In this document: piece after piece, positions 12,901-26,236 of the stretch | Layout: each line of letters opens with the position of its first letter | Position numbering within the stretch: position 1 is the first letter of the stretch | Assembly (NCBI RefSeq): GCF_000002235.5 | Contig: NW_022145599.1 | Location: 22,082,155 to 22,146,154 of the forward strand | Length of the DNA: 64,000 nt | Direction of reading: 5' to 3' | Origin: Strongylocentrotus purpuratus | Lineage: Eukaryota; Echinodermata; Echinoidea; Camarodonta; Strongylocentrotidae | Position numbers and translations under genes: made by a program | Notes under the pieces: generated by a model | The model's database searches: none | What the model saw: the letters and a program-made list of their open reading frames with translations, nothing else | Told to the model about the DNA's origin: nothing

Positions 12901-15900
12901 TATATATCACAACTACATATTCTAAGATTGTCATGGTCGCAGCTACGGCCGAAGGCGCTATTTGAAATTTATCAAAATTAACCGGGAGCACCGGTAAATT
13001 TTTATATTCAATTTTTCTCGAAAAGTGAAGTAGTTAAGGGACTAAATTTTCTAGTGCTTATAATACGTCCACAGGGGCATCTAAATATATCAAAATTGTA
13101 AAGAATCACTATCCACCCAATTTTCAAAATTTCCCAAAACTTTGTATTACCTTTAAAGCGTCTCAAGATAGGCTGAAGACACTTATTTCACCTTAACAAA
13201 GGTTCATATGCTTTTCCCCTTTTTATATTTCTTTCTATCTGTCTCTGCCCCTCTAAGCTTTCCTATTGTGGTCCTTCTATTGCTTAGTCAATGCCACATG
13301 TTGACCACATTGTCACCGTATTTTCTTCTTTCTCGTTGCTATTTTTTAGACCGTCGACATTGGGAAATTATGCGGCTGCCTTCACGAGGGATTCATTGTT
13401 TTTTTTAAATAAAGCACATTTGATAACTAAAAGTAATCACAAAATACCTTTTTACTAAACCTTATTAATATTTACATAGGGTTGCTAGTTAAGGGCTTGG
13501 ATGAAAAGATTTTTACCAGTTGCATATCTTTTAAATAAGTTTGATCATTGATTAAAACTCCCATGATTTGTTTGATGTTGTTTTGTTTCATCTTTATAGT
13601 CAACGTATGTCACTTCTGACTTTTAATTTTAACTTCTCTGTTGCTATTGAGATTTAATGATTAAAATGAAATCTAATGTCGAAACAAGAACGGAGAGAAG
13701 AAAAAAAAACCATAGGCGCCTTTTCGACGAATACATTTTTAGACCTCGTAAGCTGTATTACATAATCCAAATCCTGCCGTCTTTTTACTGATTTTGAAAA
13801 AGCGTGAATCTCTTTTAAGTTTTAAGAATAACAAAGAACATTAGAAGGGTTGCTGTTATTAAATCTGATATTCTTGAGTCTGTAAGTAAGAGAATTGTTT
13901 TCATTTTTGTGTTTGTTTCCCTGCTGTTAATTTGATAGCCAGACATGCTACACACAGCGAATTCATGATATCGCGTCCTTCTCCTGTCCCTCCCCCCTCT
14001 CGCTCTCGCTCTCTCTCTCTCTCTCTTCTCTCCCACTCTCTTTTTCTCTCTCCCTCTCCCTCTCTCTCCCAATCTCTATTATCTTTCTTCCTCTCTCCCC
14101 CATCTATCTCTCCCCTCTCCCTATTCTCATTATCCCCCTCTATTTCTCCTTCCCCTCTCTTTTCCTCCCACTCTCTTTGTGTATTAGCCAAGTGGAATAG
14201 CTCTCGATTGCAAATTTCTCGTGGCGCTTGTCAGCAAAAACCATGGACGTTGCATTACTTTGCACTGAAGGGCATCATATACTACAAAGCAAAGAAATGT
14301 TACATCATTAAAATCTGTGAAGGGTTTTCTACTGAGCGGATAAGACTCTTTCTAGGTTATAATTAGTTTGCCAAATGATAGCAAGAGTGAGGCGAAACAT
14401 CTAAACTAAACAGAAAATATAATGACATGTAGTGCAAAGAAGGGACGAAGTATTTATTACACCAAACGGAGCTTGAATCTCAACCGGATTATGGAATCAT
14501 TATTGCCAAAAAGGGGGAGGGGGAGGGGGTACTCAAAACGTGCATGTCACGAGGGCGCATGCTTCTACCACTTTAGAATACTGGACTTATTACGGATGAT
14601 AGGGCTTTAAGACGGCTCTGCATATAGCTTCGGAAAGACTGGAAAGTAATATTATCTCTGCCTAGGAGTACAGTGATCCCTGTTGACTCTAGATGGTTGA
14701 CCGTCAAAACTGCGGAAAGTAATTCCTGGATAATACCCGCAGTGATTATTGATTTCAAAATGTTATATTTAAAAATGAAGCATAAGCACAACGGTCATGA
14801 TTGTGGCACCCTGATGAATTGTTTTATATGCCATGTAGTATTAAAAGTTCTTACATCATCGAGTTCCTATTTTTTTTCTTTTTTTTTCTGTTTCTTTCTT
14901 CTTCATTTTCTATACAAAATTGCGTTCTAATTATAAGCGTTTAAATTGAACATACAGATACTTATTGCACTTATTTATAAACGTTGCTTAATGCTGGAAA
15001 CAAAATGACACTTTTGTAAATGGACTCTTGAAAATAGCTTACGTCATTGTGATATTACTATGGTTTCCAATAAACCCACGCATGGGTATACAATTAATTG
15101 GAGATGCTCAAACACTTCTTTATTATCTCAGAAATTCAATTTATATCATTTATCCATCGAAAACAATAATATCAAGCCATTTAGTAATTTTTCTTTGGAG
15201 ATGTTAACAATATTTTGATACCGTCTTTAATATAGAAAGTAAGTTTAACAAAAATTTAATTAGATAAGGCAAAAGCTTTAATTAGTAAATTATGAAGCGA
15301 ACGGACAGAAACATCAAATAATTTCCCGCTCACCGATTGAAGAAACAAAATTATAGGACTACCCGGAGTCATTCTTTTAGACAAAACTATACGTTTCAAA
15401 TGGTTTTACGGGTGTCCATCAACGGCTAGTCAGTAACGTTGCGGCATGAAGATAGGACGGTGCCTTGAATTTAAAGTCGGGTAAATATTCGCTGCATGAA
15501 GATTGTGTATGATATCCAGATGATTGGACAGCTTCCAATTGGTATTATATCATATTATAGATGATGAATCCATCGGGCATAACTATTATGTATTAAAGTT
15601 CGTCATGTATTGCATCGGGCATACGTTGCTTTTTATTACAGAAAGTTGTCATTATGTTTGTGTGTCAAATATGCTTTGCCTCATCTTATTAAACCTTGTT
15701 TAATTCGCTTTCTAAGATGATAAAGACATTTCTTAGCGTACCCAAAATATATCAATTAGAGACGATGCTGAATGAAGGGGTTGGAACAAGGAACTAAGTA
15801 GAGACGATGCTGAAGGGGTCGGAGGAAGGAACTAACTAGAGACGATGCTGCGGAGGTCAGTAGAAGGAACCCATTACAGACGATACTGAAGGGGTCAGAG

Positions 15901-18422
15901 AAAAGAACCAGCAAGAGACGATGCTGAAGGGGTCAATAGAAGGAACCCATTACAGACGATGCTTAAACGGTTGAAGGAAGGAACTAAGTAGAGATAGTGC
16001 TGAAGGGGTAGGAGGAAGAAACCAACTAGAGACGATCCTGAAGGAGTCAGAGAAAAGAACCAACGAGAGACGATGCTAAAGGGATCGGAGAAAGGAACCA
16101 ACTAGAGATGATGCCTTAAGGGGTCGGAGAAAGGAACCAACTAGATACGATACTGAAGGGGTCGCAGAAAGGAACCACGAGAGATGTTACTAAAGGGGTC
16201 GGAGGAATAAACCAACTAGATACGATACTGAAGGGGTCGGAGAAAGGAACCAACTAGAGACGATACTAAGGGGTCAGAAGAAGAAACCAATTAGAGACGA
16301 TGCTGACACGGTTGAAGGACGGAACCAAGTAGAGACGATGCTGAAACGGTTGAAGGATGGAACCAAGTAGAGACGATGCTGAAACGGTTGAAGGACGGAG
16401 CCAAGTAGAGACGATGCTGAAACGGTTGAAGGACGGAGCCAAGTAGAGACGATGCTGAAACGGTTGAAGGACGGAACCAAGTAGAGACGATGCTGAAACT
16501 GTTAAAGGGAGGAACAAAGTAGAGACGATACTGAAGGGGTCGGGGAAAGGAACCAAGTTAAGGCGATGCTGTAGGGGTCAGAAGAAGGAACCAACTAGAG
16601 AAGGTCCTGAAGGGGTTAGAGAAAGGAACCAACTGGAAATCGACATTAGCATTTCGGTACCCTATTGAGAAACATCTTACTTGTCAGCTAGAAAAATACA
16701 TGATTGCTGATTATGCATATTATTTAAAGAAATTTTTCCTTTCACAATATAAAGCTTGCCAATAGGCTTGCCTTTCATTGCAACACTAATAAGCAGAGCG
16801 AATTTTATCAATGGAGATGCCATTATGTATAGGAAATGAATTAAACTATTGGTAAACAAGGGTTTGAATGAAACATGCAAAGATTGAAATACATAAGTGA
16901 AGAGATTTAATGGCGCATAGAAACCCGTGACTTATTGATGGAAAGTCAGGTGAATGGACTGCTGCACAGCTTTACCTAAAACAACATCGGCAACAATTAT
17001 AAATGTCTGCTTGGAATGGGACATTTCCTTAGTAGTGATTCGGAGTAGATAATGAAAGTGTACATTGTCAGTGGTCACGTGACACAACCCGATCTCCTGG
17101 ATTTTGAGTTTATCTCCCATTAGTGCTTTGTTGTCTCGATCATTGCTGTGGATACAAAGTATATTCGTGATCACGCTGAAGATAATTGCCAGACTTGCAG
17201 ATGGTAATGATTTCGAATCTCTTTTTCCATTAGTGCAAATTATTTCCAGGATATCTGATATTTGTGTGAATATATGACATACACACGGAGCAGAGAAGGA
17301 GAGGAAAAACGAGGTAGATAGAAAGAATGAGAGAGAGAGAGAGAGTGAGTGAGAGAGAGAGAGAAGGATGACGGAAAAAAAGATTTCCACAGAACAGGAA
17401 AATGGATGAAGATATAGCAAAATTGTTATGAATGATGATATTTACTTGTCTTCCTTTTATATATGTATACACTTGCTTGTTAACGATTATAGCTGCCTTA
17501 AGCTTTAACAGGATTTGTGCATGTAGGCACATCTGTATGATATTATATTTAATTAATACATCCTTTTCATTTTTATGAACACACATTGATGATTTTATTC
17601 GTCTTTCATTATAATGCTTTAACACTTGAACTTTTTTCCTTAACCTTTCCTTTTTTATTTTAGTAGTAAAAAGTTACATGATACTGTATTATTTCGTTGT
17701 ATATATGTAAATACAAAACAAACAAGTTTTACATTCATATGTATAAACAAATTAACAGAAAAAAAATCTTGCCAAAGAATGGAACTAGGCTCGACTAGTA
17801 CTTGTGCTAACTTCCAGTTCCCATCAACAACTTCACGTAAATATAGCAATACACATATTTACGTATATATCTTGTGTACATTTAATAGTATGCAGATTTA
17901 AAACCATTACTGTTCAATCGACATTACCCTTATAATATGTATATATGTATCAGTAATATTTTTTGCATTGTATGATTGTTCATATGCACTGTCATTATTG
18001 TGATGTTTTGTTGTTAATAAACTCAAATTCAAATTCAAATTAAGATATATCTTTAATTTCATTAGTGACGGTGTAGTAAGGTTCTGTTGACAGTTATGGA
18101 CTTCATTTCTGCTTCCTTATTTTCGTTTTTATCTACCTTAATTGACTGCTTAATACCCTTGAGTAGTGTATTCAGCATAGGCTGAAGCAGGGAACCCTTA
18201 CCAACTTTCCTTGTCTGCATACCCAGAAGGAAAATAATAATCAATGAACACTGAGGTGGGTCCTTATTACACGTAGGGTAGCCAAACAATCTTTGATGAT
18301 AACGACGATAATAGTAATACATTTAATTGGTTTTATTCACCCTGAGTAGCCACTATTATAAGTTCATGCTGCTGTCCTATAATTATTATTACCCCCAGCT
18401 TTGCCAGGTACCCGTTTAATAC

Positions 18423-18457
<35 letters not shown>

Positions 18458-21400
18458 TTCTCTCACACTCTCACCTCTTCTCTCTCTCTCTCTCTCTCTC
18501 TCACTCTTTTTAAATCTCTCTCTCTCTTTCAATCACTCTCACTGTCAATCTCTCAATCTCCCTCACGCCACCCATCTCCATTTTCCTCGGTCTCTTCAAC
18601 AACAAAAATTATATTTTAACGGGGATGAATTATATTACACACATACATGTTTAATACATCATGAATAATGTATGCCATCAAAAGCATTTCGAGACTTTCC
18701 ATTTTGTATAATATCGAAAGTAGATCCATAATTTGACCCGTAATCATGGCTCTTTTTCCCTAGAAATTATAGTTATTTTTTCAACGAAAAACGCTTAGAA
18801 TATCAATGAATCAGTGCGTTTGAACAGTTCACAATGGAAAGTTTCCCCAAATTAATTTGTCATTTTTTTTCTTCATTTTTTTGTTCTTTATACCTGTTCA
18901 TAAAGCTAAGCTTCTGACGGTATTTCATGTTTAAAGTTCAAGTTCAAGTTTATTTGTCTTTCAGAAATCACATGTAACAAAATATAATAGAGTATAAGCA
19001 TAACAATTCGTCTGTACACTGTATTCCATGCACACAATGTAGACTAACGAAAGACGAGGAGACCTTGGTTGAAGCACAGCTCTGTCTAGTACCATGGCTT
19101 TGCATTTGATTATTTCTTCTTAAGATTTAAGCAAGGGCAAAAAAGAGGTCCCCAGAGTGAATACTAAACACGAGTATTCCAAGTTGCATTGAATAGAGAT
19201 CTTCTACTTGTAGAATATTGTTTTCATATTTAAGTAGATTTGTATGTGCACGATAATTCGCTTTACAAATTATTACAATAACCCGCTTCTACACTAAAAA
19301 ATGCCTATCAATTTGGTTTTGGGATGATTTGCCACATGCCAACAGTGCAAATACACACCTATTGTTTTATCAGAGACGCCCGGTACAGTAGGTATCTCGC
19401 GATAAAATAATGGGCATCTGAAAAAACATAATTTACTTGAACTTTATATGCCACATACAAAATTTTCTTTAGGATTTGTGTGTTGCGAGTCTGTGCGTAA
19501 TGGCAGCAATGCCACAGGAAGGTTCAAGGGATGTTCAGCTTTATCCACATTTAAACAAATTACGGGGAAAGAAGACTTTTCATAGTAACAATAGTGAAGA
19601 TGTGCAATGCGCTATCTATATCATAATTAACACTCCTGGGACCTGTCGCATAACATTTAGAATTGATGGTAACTTCCATGGACACCTTGATTGTATTGGT
19701 TGTTGGCGATGTTGGATATAGTAATGATGGCGAAATTACCATCAGTGGTAAAAATTTGTGTAACGGGGCCCTGGTTGGTTGGCATCGCGACAAATACGGT
19801 ATAGAATTGCCGGCAAACAGTTACGAACATTCAATACAAAATGAAAAGCAGATATTAATAATTCGATAATAATTTCTGCGTATAATTCTTTGTATATATG
19901 GACATGCGTTCTTCTTGCTTAAACAATATGGATTTATTTTGGGTGCAATAAGCGGGCAAACATGATTATTATTTTATAATAGCGGAGTGGGCAGAAGACA
20001 AATCAATCAAATAGATAATTAATTCAACGAACCAATAGAAGGAGTCTTATATCGCAGTTAGATTTATCTGAAAGATGATCATCTCGAAGCAAACTAAAAG
20101 CTTTTCCATGAAAGGTAAAGTGAGAATCTTACGCTAAGAAGTAAATACTGTGGCTCTATACGTTTATCTTAAACTGCTACTGAATGATCTGGGGCGTAGT
20201 AAGAAAACGGAGAAGCCGATAAAGCTCCCTCTCCAATGTTATATGGCCCAGGGAAATAACCGATACAATATTAATAATAACAACAATAATAACAATAAAA
20301 CAGTTTATAATGATAATAACAATAATAATCATACATTAATAATGATAATAATAAAAATAATAATAAGAATAAGAATGATAACAATACTACTAATACTACT
20401 ACTACTATACTACTATAACTTACTTTTAAAGTAGAGTTCAACCTCATTAGAGAGTCTCAAGTTTATTAAGTTAAAGTCCTACCTTTTTTTAGCAATGCTT
20501 GACACGATAATATATGGCACTTATTTTCCTTGTGCGCCTCTGAATAGAAGTTCTATGGCGGAAAACAAATGCCTAATATTATCTGCATAGTTATTGGTCT
20601 ACAGTAAGCGGTCATGCCTGCATACATAGATGGGGAGAATTCCGTCCCATGTGTATACATTTCTGATTACGCCCCTGACCATATTACGGGGGCACCGGTC
20701 TTACGATATTGTGTGTATTAATAAGTGCGAATTAACAAGGTCGTCGGTTAGGGGTGGGTTTTATATATAGGAAGGGTATGTAATTGTAATATGTGATATG
20801 TAATTTGATATTTAATCTATTCAAAAAAGAAATACAAATAGACCAAAAGATAATAGTTGCATTAGTAAGGATATTGGAAACACGAAATAATCACTTTTGA
20901 ATATTATTTTAAATTATGCACAAAATGCAATTTATAATATTACGTTAAGAAGATTGTTAATGGTTCTGTTTACTACCCACATACTTTGTTTTTTTAATTC
21001 AAGTCGTTGGTAAGATTATTTTTAAGATATGAATGTGTTAGCAAAGAAAATAATACTAAGCTGGAAGAATTGTTGAGTCTACTTTAATTTTTAACCTATG
21101 GTATGTTTCACTAAATCATTGAGTTATTAATGTAAATATGTATTGCTATTATGGAAATAAAAACCTCGCTTGAGGATAAGAGAAAGAAATATATAGGAAG
21201 GGTCTTTTCAAGTTCCCTCTTATCTGTCAGTTTCTTTCCCGCCTCTCTCTCTCTCTCTCTCGCTCTCTTTCTTTCTCTCTTCTTCTTTTTTTTTCCCCCC
21301 GCGTAACTATGCCACTGTGCGTAACGATGGTGCGATCAGTGTATATTGATTTCAGAATTTGAGAAGGAGAAAATTTCTCCTTGACCGGTGATGGAATACG

Positions 21401-21736
21401 GATATAGGGTACATGTCACAAGTTTTAAATTTCCATCAGTTTCCTCTTTAACGTGATACTAGCGAGTATGGGCAGAATGTGATAGCGGGTAATATTTCAT
21501 AGCGCAGTTTGTATTGGAACTGAGCACTCGAAATAGCCCTATTTTTCACGTTTGCATATTATCTGCAAAAACAATGTCCATGCTTTTTCGAGCGAGCTTC
21601 GCTACATTATTGATTGTGTATTTCAATCTAACATTCTGTATATGTTTAATGTGTATCCTTATAAGCTTTTCGTATATTGATATTGGCAGCAGGGCGGCAG
21701 TATTTCTTGTTTTGTGCTTGATGTGTGCGTGTGCGG

Positions 21737-21775
<39 letters not shown>

Positions 21776-23505
21776 GAAAAAGGGCAAGGGCTATATGATT
21801 TTTACGATATTTTTGCTCACATAATTCGTAAACAAAAATTTTCAACGTTTTAGCTTTTCATGTTCATTCGGCTTAGAAACTGAATCGTTGTAAAGTCCGT
21901 GACTATGGTCAATATAATCATAACAGATTCAAGAGAAAACGTTTTGTAGTCATGCTATACTGAACACAGTAAACCAAACCAAACCAAAAAATCTTTATTT
22001 TTGGGGATAATGGAAAATACACTCAAATATGGATACATGTCTATCACATGTCTCCCCTCCCCCCCCCCAAAAAAAGAGATTATTATCTCTAACTAATTAG
22101 CCGTTTATTATCTTTCCAGGCGGAAGATAATACACATGATTAAACGTTTAAGTTTACCCCCAAAACAAGCACAATTTGTCTGGTAAGTCTACTAAAAATA
22201 AATCCGATTATACATTCATTTACGTTAAACCATTGCAACTATATAGCCATTACATTTTAATTTAAACAAGGAGGAACATAACAATAATAGCAAAAGAAAG
22301 TTGGTCATTTGAAAACTAAACGAAAACAGAAACAGAGACTCCGCTTGATGGTCACCAATGCTCGTATTTACTACACCATCAATCCCTCTAAATAAATCCT
22401 AGATAGTTTCTTTCAAAATACAATTCAATGAATATAATAATCAGCACATTCGAATTTTAGCTTTGTTCTATTTCCCGTCCAATTGATTGAAATTTTTTTT
22501 CAACGAGGGTGCACGTCTAACCCCTCTCTCGTCCCCGTTTATTATCTTTATAGTGCAGAAGATTCTTTGGATCAGTAAGGATTTGAGATACAGCTAGGTT
22601 GCTTTTTTTGTTGTTCTTGGTGCTCAATAATTTTTCATATGAATGGTTTTCAAATTAAGAAATACAAATGATAAACGAAACAGCAGTGAAAATCAGAATA
22701 GCAATTTTAAGAAATCGTTTTTTGCTGCCTGGCACAGGTATCCTTGCCCTTGCCCTATTTGTGTACAACCATGTACATCATAACGATTGCATTTTTGGTC
22801 TATTTATAAAATTATTATTTTTCATAATGGGCATGGGTATGATATTAGGGATTCGAATTTGATATATTGTTTTAAAGAGAGGAATGACTCACAGACTAAA
22901 AATAAATGAACTTTGAAAGTACAATACTGTCCTGCAAATTGGCTTAGTTATAGCTGTACAAATATTATGTGTATAATTTATCTTCTATTATTTTTTTCTA
23001 AATAGTTTGTGAAATTATGTTATTGTTGAAAAATTGAATAAATACCTCATCAGAGGCGAAAAGAAGCAACACAAATGTAAAAATTGGGGAGGGTGGAGAG
23101 AGAAGAAAACAAATGCATTTATGGGAGAGAGAAAAAAATTAAAGCCTGAAAAATACCTATTGAGCGGTAGCGACCCCAGCACCATCGCCACTGAGTACAA
23201 TAACAATCTCCTCTATCTGTCTCTCTCTCTGTCTCTGTCTCTCTCTGTTTCTCTTTCTCTGTCTCTCGTTATGATGTATTCAGATGCAGGAAATATCTAC
23301 TGAATGGGGAATTAGATGATCGCCAAGCGATTTCCAATCACGCCGCGCGAATTGAAAGATATTCTCTAAAATTGGAACGGTTGTGCGCGGTTTCTATCTC
23401 AATCCTTTACAGATTGTAAGGTGTTCTCCGCTTTTCAATTAGATTCACATCAATAGGCGCCGCTGGGAAAAGAAGATATAGAATAATGAAGGAGAAGTAA
23501 AAACT

Positions 23506-23536
<31 letters not shown>

Positions 23537-26204
23537 GGGGGGGGAAGAAGATAAGAACGAGAAGAGTTACAAGAAACAGAAGAAGAGATATAAGAAGAAG
23601 AATGAGGAGGAAGAGGAGGAGATGAAGGAGGAGTAGGATGAATTAGAAGTGAACAAAAACCTGTTTTGATTTTATTTTATTTTATTTCTGTATTTTTCCA
23701 TATATAATTACTGAATAAAAAAGAACATATATATAAACGTAATGTATAATACAAAATATACAAACATCAATAACTTCATTTCAAAATAATAACTTCCATT
23801 CAAAATGTTATTTTTTACATATGTCCATATAATAACGAAACTTAATATTTATTTAACATATTATTATAAATTTAGAGTATTATCCAAACAATCTATTGAA
23901 AACGTGAAGGAGACCGCAATCATAAACGATGCTTGACTAGAATGGCGGCCTCAAAAGAAACGGGGAAAAAAGGGGGAAAAAAAAAGTACGTCTCGATGAT
24001 TACAGAAAGGTACAGTAGCAACGATTCACAGAGAGAGAGAGAGAGGGAAAAAGACACAATAAACCTTTGTCACAGAAAGGATTTCAATAACTACAGTCTT
24101 GGCAACAGTAAAAAGAAGAAACACAATACGCTTGAAATTGTTTACGTCCTTTTCTATTCTACATAAGTTGAAAATATTCGTTGTCCATGGCAACTTCAAA
24201 ATCGATTGCCTAGATTTAGTATTTTGGTGCGGAGGACAAACTGACAAATGGAATAATCTCCTGGCTCTAGACTGGATTTTACTCGTCTAATTATTAATTA
24301 ACAAAACCTGCGAATAAAAAAAATAATGACGTCATTTAAGAAAATCCTTCAAGCGTTCTTTATCCTTGGTAAGTCACTGGTTAGGTTCTTTGGTGTGATT
24401 TATTTATGTTATGATAATACATTGAAATTCTTTTAGCAGACATACTTTAGTTAAGCCGATTAGTTAAGCCGATCACACAATTAATACCATCTATTTTTAG
24501 CAACTGAGTAGCATGTTCTCGGCCAAAATATCGAAATCACTATTTTTTTTCTAATTATTGTTATGCTTGGGAGGGAAAAAGAGATCATAATCATGGCTAT
24601 CCCCGAGTTTCTCCTCCCGTTATCAATAGACGAGAGAGAGATGATTAGAGATCTTCGTGAAACTTCTCTGAAGATATTCAGAGTATCATGCTTTACTTCT
24701 TGGCTGCTTGCACTTACTTAATCAAGCCTTTTCGAGTTTCAGCTCATTTATTCTGCTTTTAAACGGCTGGTGTGGTTGTATATATATTTTTTTTCCACTT
24801 ATGCATATTTTTTTCCTTTGCACAGTGAGTCTATGAGTATGGATGCATGACAGAACATCAGACAATCTTTACAAGACTGCCAGATCTCACTTGCGCAAAG
24901 TTACTGGGTGAGGAATAAACAGTGCATTAAACATAAACAGTCAGACAGGCACACACACACACACACAAAAAAAAAAAAAAACAAGCAAACACACACAAGC
25001 TCACACACACACACACACACACAACACAGACGGTGAAAATTGTTTCATAATTTCCCCTTTTCTGATTAAGCATTGCTTTTTGTATCAAGATCGCTGAGTG
25101 TTTAAGAGGCATAACCCTGACAGTCTTTCCCTTTAGTACACATTCACTACCACCATCATGCCATCATCATCATCATTGTCATCATCTTAATCTTCATCAT
25201 CATCATCATCATTATCATCATCATCATCATGAAGCACAACATCCGCCAATACGAACCAAGCGTACAGCGGCCACTCAACTTTTCGTACGATAACAAGAAT
25301 TCCCAACAAAAAGTAACAGTTTGGGTGGGCCTTATCGGGAATGGAACGCTCATTTGTGTGCATGTGCGTGTGCGTGTATGTGTGTGTGTGTGCGTGTGTG
25401 GTGTGTGGTGTGGTGTGTGTGGTGGCGTGTGCGTGTGTGTGTGTGTGTGTGTCCTCTCACCTCAGCATTCTTGTGGGGTTTTATGTGCGCTTCACATACC
25501 CCTTGTGAGGCATTTTTACTTTGTGGGGTATTTTTTCAGGACCCCACAGAGTAAAGTCTTTCAAATGACTGTATATTCGGTGTCCTATGCCCTGCGGGGC
25601 ATTAGAAGTGGTACCCCATAAATGACTTTTTGTGAGCGTGTGCTAAAACTTGCACACTTTTTTATGGTAACATCGTAAGCACACCGCCGGGTTGTTATCG
25701 CCAGGTTGTACATACCCCACTAGTAGGGGACCACAAGGTATATCTGGAACGCACAGAAATACCCCACAATCAGGTGCCCCACAAAGGCCCTGATGTGAGA
25801 ACGTGTGTGTGTGAGAGAGAGAGAGAGTGTGTGTGTGTGTGAGAGAGAGAGAGCTCTCACCTCAGCATTCTTGTGGGGTTTTATGTGCGCTTCACATACC
25901 CCTTGTGAGGCATTTTTACTTTGTGGGGTATTTTTTCAGGACCCCACAGAGTAAAGTCTTTCAAATGACTGTATATTCGGTGTCCTATGCCCTGCGGGGC
26001 ATTAGAAGTGGTACCCCATAAATGACTTTTTGTGAGCGTGTGCTAAAACTTGCACACTTTTTTATGGTAACATCGTAAGCACACCGCCGGGTTGTTATCG
26101 CCAGGTTGTACATACCCCACTAGTAGGGGACCACAAGGTATATCTGGAACGCACAGAAATACCCCACAATCAGGTGCCCCACAAAGGCCCTGATGTGAGA
26201 ATGT

Positions 26205-26236
<32 letters not shown>

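Noticed and set aside
13815-14366. Long opposed frames over the CT tract
   Set aside because: Low-complexity translation of (CT)n/(CCCT)n; no codon structure.
15895-16556. Repeated SASSLLGSVLQPFQHRLYL protein on the minus strand
   Set aside because: It is the 38-bp minisatellite read in rotating frames.
15753-16635. CRISPR-like regular repeats
   Set aside because: The units are contiguous with no spacers and the genome is eukaryotic.
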